NCBI GenBank assembly: GCA_001936135.1
Contig: CP012816.1
Coordinates: 2,787,501 to 2,851,500, forward strand
DNA from: Saccharomycopsis fibuligera x Saccharomycopsis cf. fibuligera
Taxonomy: Eukaryota > Ascomycota > Saccharomycetes > Ascoideales > Saccharomycopsidaceae
DNA: 64,000 bases
Direction of reading: 5' to 3'
Numbering within the stretch: position 1 is the stretch's first letter; the number at the start of each line of letters is the position of its first letter. The notes beneath the pieces were generated by a model. That model had not been told where the DNA came from, did no database searches, and was given only the letters and a program-made list of their open reading frames with translations. Made by a program: the position numbers and the translations under genes. Shown one piece after another: positions 1 to 9,216 of this stretch.

Positions 1-126
1 TAAGATGATTTTCATATGTGTACAACCATTAAAAAAGGTAATCAAGAAAAGACATAACTAAAAGGAAAAAAAATAAAACAAAAAATTGTTATTGTTTGTT
101 TGATTTTATGTAACTAAAGACAAAAC

Positions 127-1198
127 TTAGTTTCTTTTAGCAAATCTTCTTTGGGTACCTCTTTGAGCAGAAACGGAGATAACAGACAATGGCAATTTCA
201 AGCCCAAAGAGTTGACCAAGTCAGCAGTGTCAGCGTCAACATCCAATTGGTTCTTAGTTCTAGACAAGTCCAAAGCGGAAACTTCTGGGACGTATTGATC
301 TTTTCTTTCTCTTTCTTCTTCTTGCAATTTGAAAGAAATACCTCTAACTGGACCCTTTTGGATTCTTCTCATCAAGTGAGTGGTGAAACCAGCAATCTTG
401 TTTCTCAAACGCTTAGATGGGATGGAAGCGACTTCAGCAGCCAAACGCTTGTTGGTTTGGAAGTCCAAAGTCAACTTTGGGTAGTATTTTTCAATCAAAA
501 CTTTGGAAGCTCTCTTGACGGTTTTAGTTCTAACGCGACCCTATAGATTACTGTTAGTATGTTTGTGTCTAAAATAGAATAGTAGACGGGGATGGATGAA
601 AAGGCGATAGACAACCAAGATAGTATTAGAGAAGCAGTTCGCGCGTAGACATGAAAACTCGACGCATGGTTCACGAAGGACTACAACTTGTCGAGTATAC
701 TGCGAATGCAGGCCGGCGGAAAATGGCGAATGCCACCAGAAACTATTAGTTGCTTTGAACTCAAGCATGGCAGGTTGGTGGCACTACCATCAGCAATGGC
801 AGGCGAGAATATCGTTTTCTTGGATGAAATGTGCACGAACAGCATTCATCGCCTTAGCTCTTTGACTCTAATATGAAAAATTGCACCTTCGTTTTTTAGT
901 CAATCTATCAAAATCTTGCTGAAACAGTCCTGACTTGCTGGCGATAATTTCATAGTTCTTGCTTTGTAGCACGGCTCTATACTGCTTTTGCTTTCCCTTG
1001 GTTTTAATGTGATATGTTTTACACTCGTTCATTGATTTTTTTTTCCTCTTTTCCTTTACTTTCCCTTGGATGAATATTTCACTGCTCACAACTCGCAAAC
1101 TGCACCTGTAATACTGATCTTCTGGGGTCTTCCCCTTATCCCATTACCATCCTTTTAATTCCCTAGCGATCTGCTATCTTCCCGAAAGGACGTACCAT
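127..1198 (-). CDS. RPS17: 40S ribosomal protein S17, spliced (exons 1196-1198 and 127-540)
   Basis: This is a component of the small ribosomal subunit. The main exon encodes a nearly perfect eS17 protein, with an [21 protein letters not shown] block and an [25 protein letters not shown]-type core. No ATG opens that exon. The frame reads back through [15 protein letters not shown] to position 540, where an AG acceptor follows a perfect TACTAAC branch site (553-559). The only sensible first exon is the bare ATG at 1196-1198, followed by a GTACGT donor. This is the same ATG-intron arrangement as S. cerevisiae RPS17A/B. The intron spans 541-1195 (655 nt), and the product is 138 residues against 136 in S. 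cerevisiae. The promoter side (1199 onward) carries an E-box-like AGTCACATGAC. The identity is secure. The splice sites are inferred from signals and family structure. Confidence 0.95.
541..1195 (-). other. RPS17 intron
   Basis: The donor is GTACGT directly after the start codon, the branch point is TACTAAC at 553-559, and AG at 541-542 lies ten bases beyond the branch site. At 655 nt it is long for a yeast intron but usual for ribosomal-protein introns. The 650-870 part is richer in GC than the rest. I looked for C/D or H/ACA snoRNA boxes there and could not support one. Confidence 0.85.
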
Positions 1199-1615
1199 TT
1201 TGAATAGTTATTATGCTTTACTGTTGGTATGTGTATATTAAAACAGACTTGCAAACGACTTCAGTAGGAAAAAAAAATTGATAATATCTTTTTTTTTTCC
1301 TCTTTCCCCCAGAGACAGGCGGCCAGTGTGAGGGCGAGGGCTCCAGACACCACCAAAGCGCAGCACTGGAAAAAACCGTCTCGTCCGGCAGGGCAAGCAA
1401 CACGGTGAGCACGGGATCGGCCGCGGTCCGGGCGCCTGCGCCAAAGACGGCCAGAGAGAGACTGGGGCACCGTGGTTACCGCCAGAAACTGCGGAAAAGA
1501 AACCGTCGGACGGGTATGTGCATGTGACATGCGCGTGACGCGCCCTAGCACTTCCTGTGACAGTGGAAACGGGATGCAGGGCTTTTCTCAGCTCGGGGCG
1601 ACAGCCCTGTGTGTA

Positions 1616-1625
1616 GTCACATGAC
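1616..1625. promoter_or_regulatory. Cbf1-like E-box in the RPS17 upstream region
   Basis: GTCACATGAC lies about 420 bases upstream of the RPS17 start codon. The same ten-base word recurs at 16786-16795 between POP7 and EMP65. It resembles the bHLH factor Cbf1 site, which regulates ribosomal-protein genes in some non-Saccharomyces yeasts. Binding by Cbf1 here is inferred only. Confidence 0.4.
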
Positions 1626-3990
1626 TGTGAGCTGGCGAAAACGGGGAACCCTGCACGCGTGCGCCTAGCAAGCGCAGTGTGTGTGGCTCCCGCCGCGATT
1701 ACAGTTACAAACACCAGAAACATCTGCAGACAGCCAGCCGGGACGGGACGTCCGACGACAACAGCAACGACGAATGGGCTCTGAATATGCCCCATCAGAG
1801 ATCCCAGGGTTTGCGTAGCGCAACGCTGTGAGCTATGCGCCCTGCACCGCTAATGGTCGTAAATCGAATCACACCTTGCTTGTTTCTTTCTTTTGTCTGG
1901 CTTTGGACACAAAGTTGCCAAAAGTTGCAAAAAAAATTCTGTACAACCAGGGCATGCATGTTACCAAGTGCGCAGTTTTCTGCTTTTGCTGCTTTTTTGC
2001 ATTTTTTGCTGTAAAGCGTCTTCTGGTGTTGCGGAGGGAGCTTTTCCGCCGAAAAAAGAGAACACGGTACCGTATTAGGGCGTAACTTAACTTAGCTAGG
2101 ATGCTTCAGCAGCAGCGATAATGCAATCATGTTTGCGGAGTAAGCAAAGTTTGCACGCTTGGCGACAATTAGCAATTTGCTTTTGCCATTCAGGGCTCTG
2201 CCCGCCCGCCCAGCTCGCGCCAAACGCAACATTTGGCAAATGGCAAACAGTTGCCTTTGGGCTGAAGTAGGCGACGGCGTCGCCAGCTGGCACGTAGCTG
2301 GCACGTAGCTGGCTGCTGTCTGCTGTGGGATCTGTCTGGTCGGCTAATTTCGCAGTTGCAGCTTTGCAGAGCTGCCGAAGATAATCGCCTGCCGCAGGCT
2401 TGGTTTGCTATATATATACGAAGCTCAGCGGCAATCTTGCTGTGTTTGTTTGCAAAAGCTTAAAGCCTGGTGGTTGTTGCTCCGCTTTTGGGTTTGCCCA
2501 ATGACAGCCGATGACAGCCGCCTACGCCCGTGCATGTTCAAAGCTCGGCCGTCCTGAAGCTTTCAGCATACCTCCTCCTCTGGACAGCCAACATCAGCTT
2601 TCCCTTTTTGGCAGCGCTGGCTCTCCGGGTTGTGCGCTTTTCTGTTGAGCCGGTTTTCAGCGCTGCGTCTCGTGTTGTAGGAACGCAGCGGAAAGAGAAG
2701 CGTATTGGGGCCGCAAACTATGGAGCAGCTCCAACGTGATATAATATTTCCCCAACATGAAACCGCGCCCGTGCTGCGCCCGTGTGCCAGCGAGACAGCG
2801 AGACAGCGAGACAGGACGCGGGACTTGCACCGGGTCCTTGGGTCCTTTGGCGAGCAGTCTGGCACTGTGCGCAGTGCTTGTTCCGCGGGCGGCTATCGCC
2901 GCTGCTCAGATATGGGCTGCGGTGCTCTGAGCAATTAAGAGCTCGCTTTGCGTTTGTGGCCAGCTGTGGCTAGCTGTGGCTGGTAAGGGCCCTAGCCGGC
3001 GGGCGGCGCGTGGCGGTACCAGCCGTGGCGCCGGTGTGCGTAGCCCGAGCTGGGAGATCTCCGTCCGCGGCGGTTTGTCCGGTCTTGTCTGGTCGCGGCG
3101 TATGCGATGGTGCTTTTTTTTTTTTTTTTCATTTATTTATTTGTTTGTTTACTTATTTTTTTCACTTGTCTTGCAACACAATGGCACTGAAGTAGACATG
3201 TTGCAATGTTGCTTGCGCTCCGACACAGTGCCCCACAGCAAGCGAACACCCACAGCGAGCCAACGGGGCATCTAGGCCAGTCTGAGGTGCGGCAAGCGTC
3301 GACAGGAGCAGAGCGGGAACGGACATTATTACAGTTACGATTATGATTGTGCTACCGCGACTCGGCAGGCAGGCAGGTATTGAGCAAACCTCTGCCGTGA
3401 GTACCGCAAGCTTCGAGCCGGTCAAAGTGCGCCGCGCCCAAGCAATGTCGAGACACGGAGCGGACAGAGCGCGCGGCGAGACGTCAAGCTGAAGCTGGAG
3501 CTGGAGCTGGAGCTGCGCTGCTGGAGCTGTGGAGCGACACATCTATCTACCTGTGGCCGATGATCATCAACGGCCGAGACAGCCTGCCAGCTGGTAGCGA
3601 GATCCGCGCTGCGAGCGACGCCCGTCGCAGCCAGCGGCGGCCGGGGCCCAGCAGCGCTGTCTACCAGGACAGCACCAGAGAGCACATACGCTTCTTCGCG
3701 CTCTCGCCCTGTGCAACACAAGGCAGTATCGCCGCCGCACCCCGAGGAGGTTGTAGCGACGGCGAGGGGGTTTTGCGGTGGTGGTGCGGCGTGCACAGCG
3801 GTACCAAACACCACAACGGTTGGCAGCCCTGGGGCTGCCCCAGGGCAGAGTGACAGGGCAGGGTAAAAACGCCATGCACTGTCTCGCAGCGTATCGCAGC
3901 GTATCGCAGCAGCAGCTTGCAGCCGCCGGCGGCCGCCGGCAGCCGCTGGCCTCTGTCGGCAGAGGGCCGCAGTGGGTTGCTGGGCGCCTC

Positions 3991-3998
3991 TATATAAA
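3991..3998 (+). promoter_or_regulatory. TATA-like box ahead of the PSP1-like gene leader
   Basis: A TATATAAA-like element within the ctatataaag context sits about 740 bases before the ATG at 4738. Everything downstream of it up to that ATG is free of ATG triplets and rich in pyrimidines. That fits a core promoter feeding a long leader. The transcription start itself cannot be seen. Confidence 0.5.
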
Positions 3999-4384
3999 GC
4001 CACTGGCAGCGCCTGGCACACACAGCACGGCCGCCGTCCTCCTCCCGCACCGTCGTCGACCTCAGCGTTTAACCAAACTGCTAGCTACTCCCACACCATC
4101 ACCATCACCATCTCAGCCTCAGCTTCTCCTGGTGCTCGCCACTCGTCCCCATAAGCGCTATCGCCAGCTACTCGCGTGTATCTCTCTGTGTGCATCGCCC
4201 GTCCTTCGTCCTCAATTCATCGCAAATCGCCAGTCGCACGCCCGCAGATCGCCCTTTGGCCAGGACCGCTAGCGCTCGTACGCCCGCCTTGTTCCAAAAG
4301 CCTTATCCTCGGGTCTCTCCATCCACCATCCAGGCTGTTTGCTTTTGCCTTCAGCTGACCTTGCTCGCAAACAGCGTTTCTACG

Positions 4385-4609
4385 GTACGTATTCACACCC
4401 ATATATATACCATTTGCTTGCCCGTCTTTGTTGTCTTCTCACCTCAGCCCATTTCTTTTTCTGTTCTCCTGCTAGTTGCACAAATCACGCTCCTCACGCT
4501 CTTCACGCTCTTCGCGCTCTTGCCCAAGCAACCTCGTTCCGCTCCTTCGCGCCATCATAGACACTTATAGACTGCATAGACTAACATACTCTCTCCTGCC
4601 TTCGCCCAG
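4385..4609 (+). other. Candidate leader (5' UTR) intron of the PSP1-like gene
   Basis: GTACGT at 4385-4390 is the same donor that RPS17 uses. GACTAAC at 4579-4585 is a one-base variant of the yeast branch site. A pyrimidine-rich stretch then leads to AG at 4608-4609, with a second AG at 4613-4614. The candidate intron is 225 nt. No coding frame is interrupted, so only transcript evidence could confirm it. Confidence 0.4.
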
Positions 4610-4737
4610 CACAGAGTAAAGGAGTACTGAGAATACAGAAGTAAACCGCAACTACTGCTCACCTTGTTTTCCCTGTCCATTCGCCTTTTCCAAGCTTATT
4701 TTTTTAGACTCACGCAAAGTTTCACTTATCTCGAAGC

Positions 4738-7482
4738 ATGTTCACTTACTCCCAAAAGGATAGATCAATTTTCAGCAGCTCCGACAGCTTAAAAATCGCA
4801 CACTCCCCAACTTCCCTCTACTCAGCCGGCTTTTCCAGATCAGGAACCCCTGTCAATAATCGCAGCAGCAACAGCAACAGCAACAGCAACAACAACAACA
4901 ACAACCACCACAACAGCAGCAGCAGCCCTTACGCTTCTGTCAACACCCCAGCAACAACTGCCAACAACACTCCTCTTCAGTTCAAGGACGTCTCCGGCTT
5001 GCACTTTGACAGCAACGTTAACATGGTGGCCTCTACCGCAGCCGGTACAGCCCCAGCCCCAGCAGCAGTTGCTGCGGCAGCTGCGTCCGCAACCCACACC
5101 ACCAGCAACGCCTTTGCAGAAGCCAACTCTTCCGGCTCCTCTTCAGTGTCGTCCTCGTCCTTGCTACCTGGCATCAACGTTGCTGACAGCACTGAATTCG
5201 CCAGCGAGGCCACCACCAAGGACTTGGAAAAGTACATTCACGACTTGACCGACGAAGAAGAGTCTCGCAGCAACACCCCTTACTCCGATAACCAGCAGTC
5301 CCAATCTTCCTTCCGCAGCGCTTCTCCATTCCATTTGACCTCCGTTTGGGATAATTCCGCAGCCGCCGCCGCCGCCTCCGGCGGCAGCAGCAACGACGCC
5401 CCAATCTTGGTGCACGGCACTCCTTTGAAAGCAACCGTCGCGAGATCAAACTCTTTGCCAAAACACAGCAACTTGAGCATTGACGTCAACCAAGCCAACA
5501 CCCAAAATGTGCCAAATCCAATCAGATCAGCTTTTGCTGCCCCATCTTCAGCCTCCAACGGCAACAGCTTGTCTGTGCAAACTTTGGACCACAGAAGAAA
5601 GTTATCTGCTACAGAGTCCATCTGGGGTTCTTCCAGCACCAGTGGTTTCACCCCAAGTTCAGAGTTTTTTGGTAGAAACATCACTTCTAATGACATCAGC
5701 AGCTTAAACAATGGTTTGAACTTTTTGAACTTGAAGTCCGAACAGCAAAAACAGCAGCAGCAGCAACAACAACAACAACAACAGCAGCAGCAGCAGCAGC
5801 AACAACAACAATTGAAATCCCCATTATTGGCTTCCTTTGGCCAAAAATATGGCCAAAGTTCCTCTTCGGGTGCTGGCAACTTGGACGTGTTTTCCCCTTC
5901 CAGAAATGCCTTCTTTTCTTCAACTGCTTCTGCAAACTTGAATAGCTCCAGCACCGTTCCAAGAACCTCGGTCAGTTCCCTGTTTGATACCACACCAATG
6001 AACATTGCCTCAGCTCCGGCTCCAGCAGCCGCTGTCAACATGGTTCAAGTATTGAACTACTTTTCCAAAAATGATGAAAGCCCAATTCTGCAGTTGACAT
6101 TCGATGACTTGAAGAACTTGAATTATGAAAAAGTTTTTACAAGCAAAGCTGGCCAGTTGCCTCGGTTTTTGCTTCCTGGTCAAGACATCAATGACCCACA
6201 TCACCATCAATTTCAACACGTTAACCAGCAATACCAATTAGTTTTGGTATCTTTTAAGCACGGAAGATTGGACATCTTCTACTATCCCGCCAACTTCAGC
6301 AGCAGCAACACATTGTTGAAGAATGGCGATTTGGTGTTTGTTGAAGCTGATAGAGGTAAGGATTTGGGTATGGTTGTTTCTACGGATATCTCCATTGACG
6401 ATGCTAGATTGATCAAAATGATTCAGTATGAAGAGCAAACTGACGCTCTTAAATTTGATCAATCTGATGATGCTAAAAATGGCAATTCTAGCGGCAATAA
6501 TGGCAACAATGTTGCCCCACCACAACCACATGTGCCAAAACAAGTTCTTCGCACTGCCATGTCTCATGAGCTATCTCAGATTTCACACAAAGACAGCGAT
6601 GAACTCAAAGCATTGCAAATTATGCAGTCAAAGATTTTGGTTCACAAAGTGCCAATGAAAGTTCTTGGTGCTGAGTACCAATGGGATCGCCGGAAATTGA
6701 CTTTTTACTATGTTGCTAACAAGCGCATTGATTTCAGAGACTTGGTGAAGGACATTTTCCGCATTTATAAAACAAGAATCTGGATGTGTGCAGTGTCCCC
6801 AGTGGATATGAGCATCAAAAACACCATTGTTGATGAAGGCCAACAACAACAGCAACAGCAAAATGGTATCAACATCACTCCATTCATGCAACAACAACAA
6901 CAACAGCAGCAGCAGTTCCAACAATTCCAGTTTCCTGTTGAAAAGCAACAATCGTTTCCGTTCAATAGCAATAACGGTAATGCTAACAACACCAACGGGT
7001 CTCCTACTAATAACAATGGAAGCAATAATGGCAGCATTGGCAGTATTGGCAGCATTGGCAGCATTGGCAGTCTTGGTACAGGGTTCCCTCGTCACTATAG
7101 TCACCATGAAACAAGGGATTCCACCTCATCCAACGGTAGCATTACTGCCGGTGATTTTTACTTGTCTGCTCCTCCTCTCAGCGTTGCTGCTCTTGCTGCT
7201 CAACAACAACAACAACAGCAACAACACATTTTTGTTGGTAGCTCTAACTCTGGTAGCAATGGTGGCAACTATAGCTATACCACTACACCAGTCACCGATA
7301 CTTTTGGATTCAATGTTCCAGCAGCTCCAGCAGCTGGAGTTCGCCAAAAAAGTCTTAGTCACCCGCAGCAATTGGTTGGATTTAATTCTGTTAACGGCGG
7401 GGCCAATAACGGACAATTTTATCGAAAACAACAACTTGCTCAAGCTGGGAATGGCAACTGTTTAGCTGGTGTTTGGAATTGA
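4738..7482 (+). CDS. PSP1: PSP1-domain protein (Psp1/YLR177W family)
   Basis: The protein is 914 residues. The C-terminal half carries the PSP1 domain at about 500-685, with GDLVFVEADRGKDLGMVV near its start and KILVHKVPMKVLGAEYQWDRRKLTFYY, FRDLVKDIF and RIWMCAV near its end. S. cerevisiae has two such proteins, Psp1 and Ylr177w. Their cytosolic role is poorly defined; PSP1 was found as a high-copy suppressor of DNA polymerase alpha mutants. The N-terminal 450 residues are low complexity (Asn, Ser, Ala). A run of 20 Gln lies at residues 339-358 and shorter Gln runs follow the domain, as does a GSIGSIGSIGSIGS repeat near residue 770. The ATG at 4738 is the first ATG after an 861-nt ATG-free stretch, which makes the start convincing. 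I cannot say which of the two paralogues it matches. Confidence 0.85.
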   Translation: MFTYSQKDRSIFSSSDSLKIAHSPTSLYSAGFSRSGTPVNNRSSNSNSNSNNNNNNHHNSSSSPYASVNTPATTANNTPLQFKDVSGLHFDSNVNMVASTAAGTAPAPAAVAAAAASATHTTSNAFAEANSSGSSSVSSSSLLPGINVADSTEFASEATTKDLEKYIHDLTDEEESRSNTPYSDNQQSQSSFRSASPFHLTSVWDNSAAAAAASGGSSNDAPILVHGTPLKATVARSNSLPKHSNLSIDVNQANTQNVPNPIRSAFAAPSSASNGNSLSVQTLDHRRKLSATESIWGSSSTSGFTPSSEFFGRNITSNDISSLNNGLNFLNLKSEQQKQQQQQQQQQQQQQQQQQQQQLKSPLLASFGQKYGQSSSSGAGNLDVFSPSRNAFFSSTASANLNSSSTVPRTSVSSLFDTTPMNIASAPAPAAAVNMVQVLNYFSKNDESPILQLTFDDLKNLNYEKVFTSKAGQLPRFLLPGQDINDPHHHQFQHVNQQYQLVLVSFKHGRLDIFYYPANFSSSNTLLKNGDLVFVEADRGKDLGMVVSTDISIDDARLIKMIQYEEQTDALKFDQSDDAKNGNSSGNNGNNVAPPQPHVPKQVLRTAMSHELSQISHKDSDELKALQIMQSKILVHKVPMKVLGAEYQWDRRKLTFYYVANKRIDFRDLVKDIFRIYKTRIWMCAVSPVDMSIKNTIVDEGQQQQQQQNGINITPFMQQQQQQQQQFQQFQFPVEKQQSFPFNSNNGNANNTNGSPTNNNGSNNGSIGSIGSIGSIGSLGTGFPRHYSHHETRDSTSSNGSITAGDFYLSAPPLSVAALAAQQQQQQQQHIFVGSSNSGSNGGNYSYTTTPVTDTFGFNVPAAPAAGVRQKSLSHPQQLVGFNSVNGGANNGQFYRKQQLAQAGNGNCLAGVWN
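5752..5811 (+). repeat. Polyglutamine-encoding CAG/CAA run in the PSP1-like gene
   Basis: Twenty consecutive Gln codons mix CAG and CAA. The mixture suggests selection for the peptide, or an older, interrupted repeat, rather than a fresh pure-triplet expansion. Confidence 0.9.
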
Positions 7483-8271
7483 GTTGAGGGCTGTGCTCTA
7501 TTTTGTCGCATTACATTCACCATGGTAATCTCATGATTTATTTTATTTGCGCAACTCGCACTGTTTTAGTATAATTTTTTACTTATGCACCTTATGATAC
7601 ATTTTTCATTAATTTTTTTTATACATTTATGTTTATGTCTTATTATCTTTTTATTTATTTACGAGAGCACTGATAGAGGGTACACTATACTACATTACAT
7701 AAATTTACACGTTACTTTTTATTTACTACCACTATTATAAATAATGCAAAGACAGCTGCAATTGTTGTTATTTCCTCATTTATTGCTTATTGTTTTCACT
7801 CTCATCAAGGTAAACAAACACGCGCTTTCATTTTTTTAGCAAACCGGCTCGTTTTATTTCTGCGTTTTCGGTAACTCCTAAAACAAAAAAAAAATTACTT
7901 ACTTTAGCTTCACTGTCTTTAATCGTATGAAAAGCAATAACAAAAAAGAGCTACCCTAACCGCCTATATATGGATGATATCATATAGGCATAAATAAACA
8001 AGATGGTGCGTTTCTGATGTATGTTGTAGACCAACTATGTATGGTTAATGATCATCGATGTGGACATGCACGGGGAGGACAAGATCGACGCAAACGAAAA
8101 ACAAAAATAAATAAACGCCAAAAAAAAACAACAGAAAAAGCGCCTGCGATGAGGCTGATACCTAACTGGGGCGATGTGCCTTACGAAACGTGTCTCTGTG
8201 GTTAATATCTGGAGTTTGCTACCAAGACAATCTCATAAAACTAAACACAGCGCAGCACACACCATTATAAC
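7483..8271. other. Gap between the PSP1-like gene and PPH3
   Basis: This AT-rich stretch holds the 3' end of one transcript and the promoter of the next. An inverted repeat with eight-base arms (GCCTATAT...ATATAGGC) lies at about 7961-7989. An ATG-started frame at 8017-8205 (62 codons, lysine/arginine rich) lies inside the probable PPH3 leader and resembles no protein I know. I saw nothing else. Confidence 0.6.
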
Positions 8272-9216
8272 ATGGTGGATATAGATAGGACCATTGAGCT
8301 CATCAAAAACTGCAAGCACATTCCGGAGCGCGACGTTGAAGAAATATGCTACAAAGTCCAAGAACTCCTCATTGAAGAATCCAATATCCAATTAGTGTAC
8401 CCACCGGTGATCATTTGTGGAGACATTCATGGCCAGCTTCATGATCTTCTTGCGCTATTTGAAAAGAATGGTGATTGTCCCGACGCAAGGTATTTGTTTT
8501 TAGGAGATTTCGTTGATCGCGGGTTTTATTCACTAGAAACTTTCTTGCTCTTAATTTCGTTGAAGTTGAGGTATCCGGACCGCATTACTTTGGTTAGAGG
8601 AAACCATGAGTCTAGGCAAATCACCACGGTCTATGGCTTTTATGATGAATGTCTTCGAAAATATGGGTCAGTGAATGTGTGGCGATATTGCTGTGAGGTG
8701 TTTGATTATTTGGCCCTTGGCGCATTGATAGATGGTGGTGGTGCTAATGGCAATAATGGGGGTGGCGGAATATTTTGTGTACATGGTGGGTTATCTCCCG
8801 ATATTGATTTCATCGATCAGATTAAATATATTGACCGCAAGCAAGAAGTGCCGCATGAAGGAGCCATGTGTGATTTACTTTGGAGTGATCCTGATGAAGT
8901 GCCTGCCTGGGGCATTAGCCCGCGAGGCGCGGGGTATTTGTTTGGTAAGAATGAGGTAAAGAAATTTTTGCATCACAATAATTTGAATTTGATTGCTCGA
9001 GCACATCAATTGGTGATGGAAGGTTATAAAGAATTATTTGATGGTGGATTAGTGACAGTGTGGTCAGCGCCAAACTACTGCTATCGATGTGGTAATGTAG
9101 CTGCAGTGCTAAAAATTGATGATTATCTAAATAGAGAGTACAGTATATTTGAAGCGGCTACCAAGGATGCTGATGCCATTCCGTCCAAGAACCCAGCAGC
9201 GGAATATTTTTTGTGA
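8272..9216 (+). CDS. PPH3: PP4-type serine/threonine phosphatase catalytic subunit
   Basis: The protein is 314 residues and dephosphorylates phospho-Ser/Thr. In yeast this enzyme works with Psy2/Psy4, removes gamma-H2A phosphorylation and helps turn off the DNA-damage checkpoint. All metal-binding motifs are present: GDIHGQ at 50-55, GDFVDRG at 79-84 and RGNHE at 109-113. [24 protein letters not shown] and the C-terminal YFL used for carboxymethylation are also there. The stretches [11 protein letters not shown] and [20 protein letters not shown] match Pph3 better than Sit4 or Ppg1. One oddity is a Gly/Asn-rich insertion of about 10-12 residues (about 155-166) just before IFCVHGG, where family members have almost none. 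No splice signals fit an intron there. The paralogue assignment is confident. Confidence 0.95.
   Translation: MVDIDRTIELIKNCKHIPERDVEEICYKVQELLIEESNIQLVYPPVIICGDIHGQLHDLLALFEKNGDCPDARYLFLGDFVDRGFYSLETFLLLISLKLRYPDRITLVRGNHESRQITTVYGFYDECLRKYGSVNVWRYCCEVFDYLALGALIDGGGANGNNGGGGIFCVHGGLSPDIDFIDQIKYIDRKQEVPHEGAMCDLLWSDPDEVPAWGISPRGAGYLFGKNEVKKFLHHNNLNLIARAHQLVMEGYKELFDGGLVTVWSAPNYCYRCGNVAAVLKIDDYLNREYSIFEAATKDADAIPSKNPAAEYFL

Larger units (their letters stand above)
1199..4737. other. 3.5 kb GC-rich gap: RPS17 promoter and long upstream region of the PSP1-like gene
   Basis: I could not support any protein-coding gene here; the open frames are short and show no recognisable protein. The stretch is much richer in GC than the right half of the window. 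It is full of short slippage duplications: a cgagacag triplicate near 2790-2815, duplicated ctggcacgtag near 2285-2310, ctggag hexamers near 3490-3515, and tcacgctct-like units near 4490-4520. Two TATA-like boxes face right, at about 2409-2417 (TATATATAC) and about 3991-3998 (TATATAAA-like). From 3877 to 4737 there is not one ATG on the plus strand, which marks the likely mRNA leader of the next gene. The left end must hold the RPS17 promoter. Confidence 0.6.

Noticed and set aside
541-1195. A snoRNA within the RPS17 intron
   Set aside because: No convincing C/D or H and ACA boxes at proper spacing could be seen on the sense strand.
1238-1795. 185-codon open frame on the minus strand upstream of RPS17
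   Set aside because: It opens in GC-rich DNA where stops are rare, shows no recognisable protein and overlaps the RPS17 promoter.
5280-6041. 253-codon minus-strand frame with poly-Cys and other long frames opposite the PSP1-like gene
   Set aside because: They are mirror images of Gln/Asn/Ser repeats in the real gene; the sense frame carries the PSP1 domain.
7625-7635. Exact match to the S. cerevisiae 11-base origin core (WTTTAYRTTTW)
   Set aside because: One 11-mer in AT-rich DNA is expected by chance, and origin motifs differ between yeast families, so I did not call an origin.
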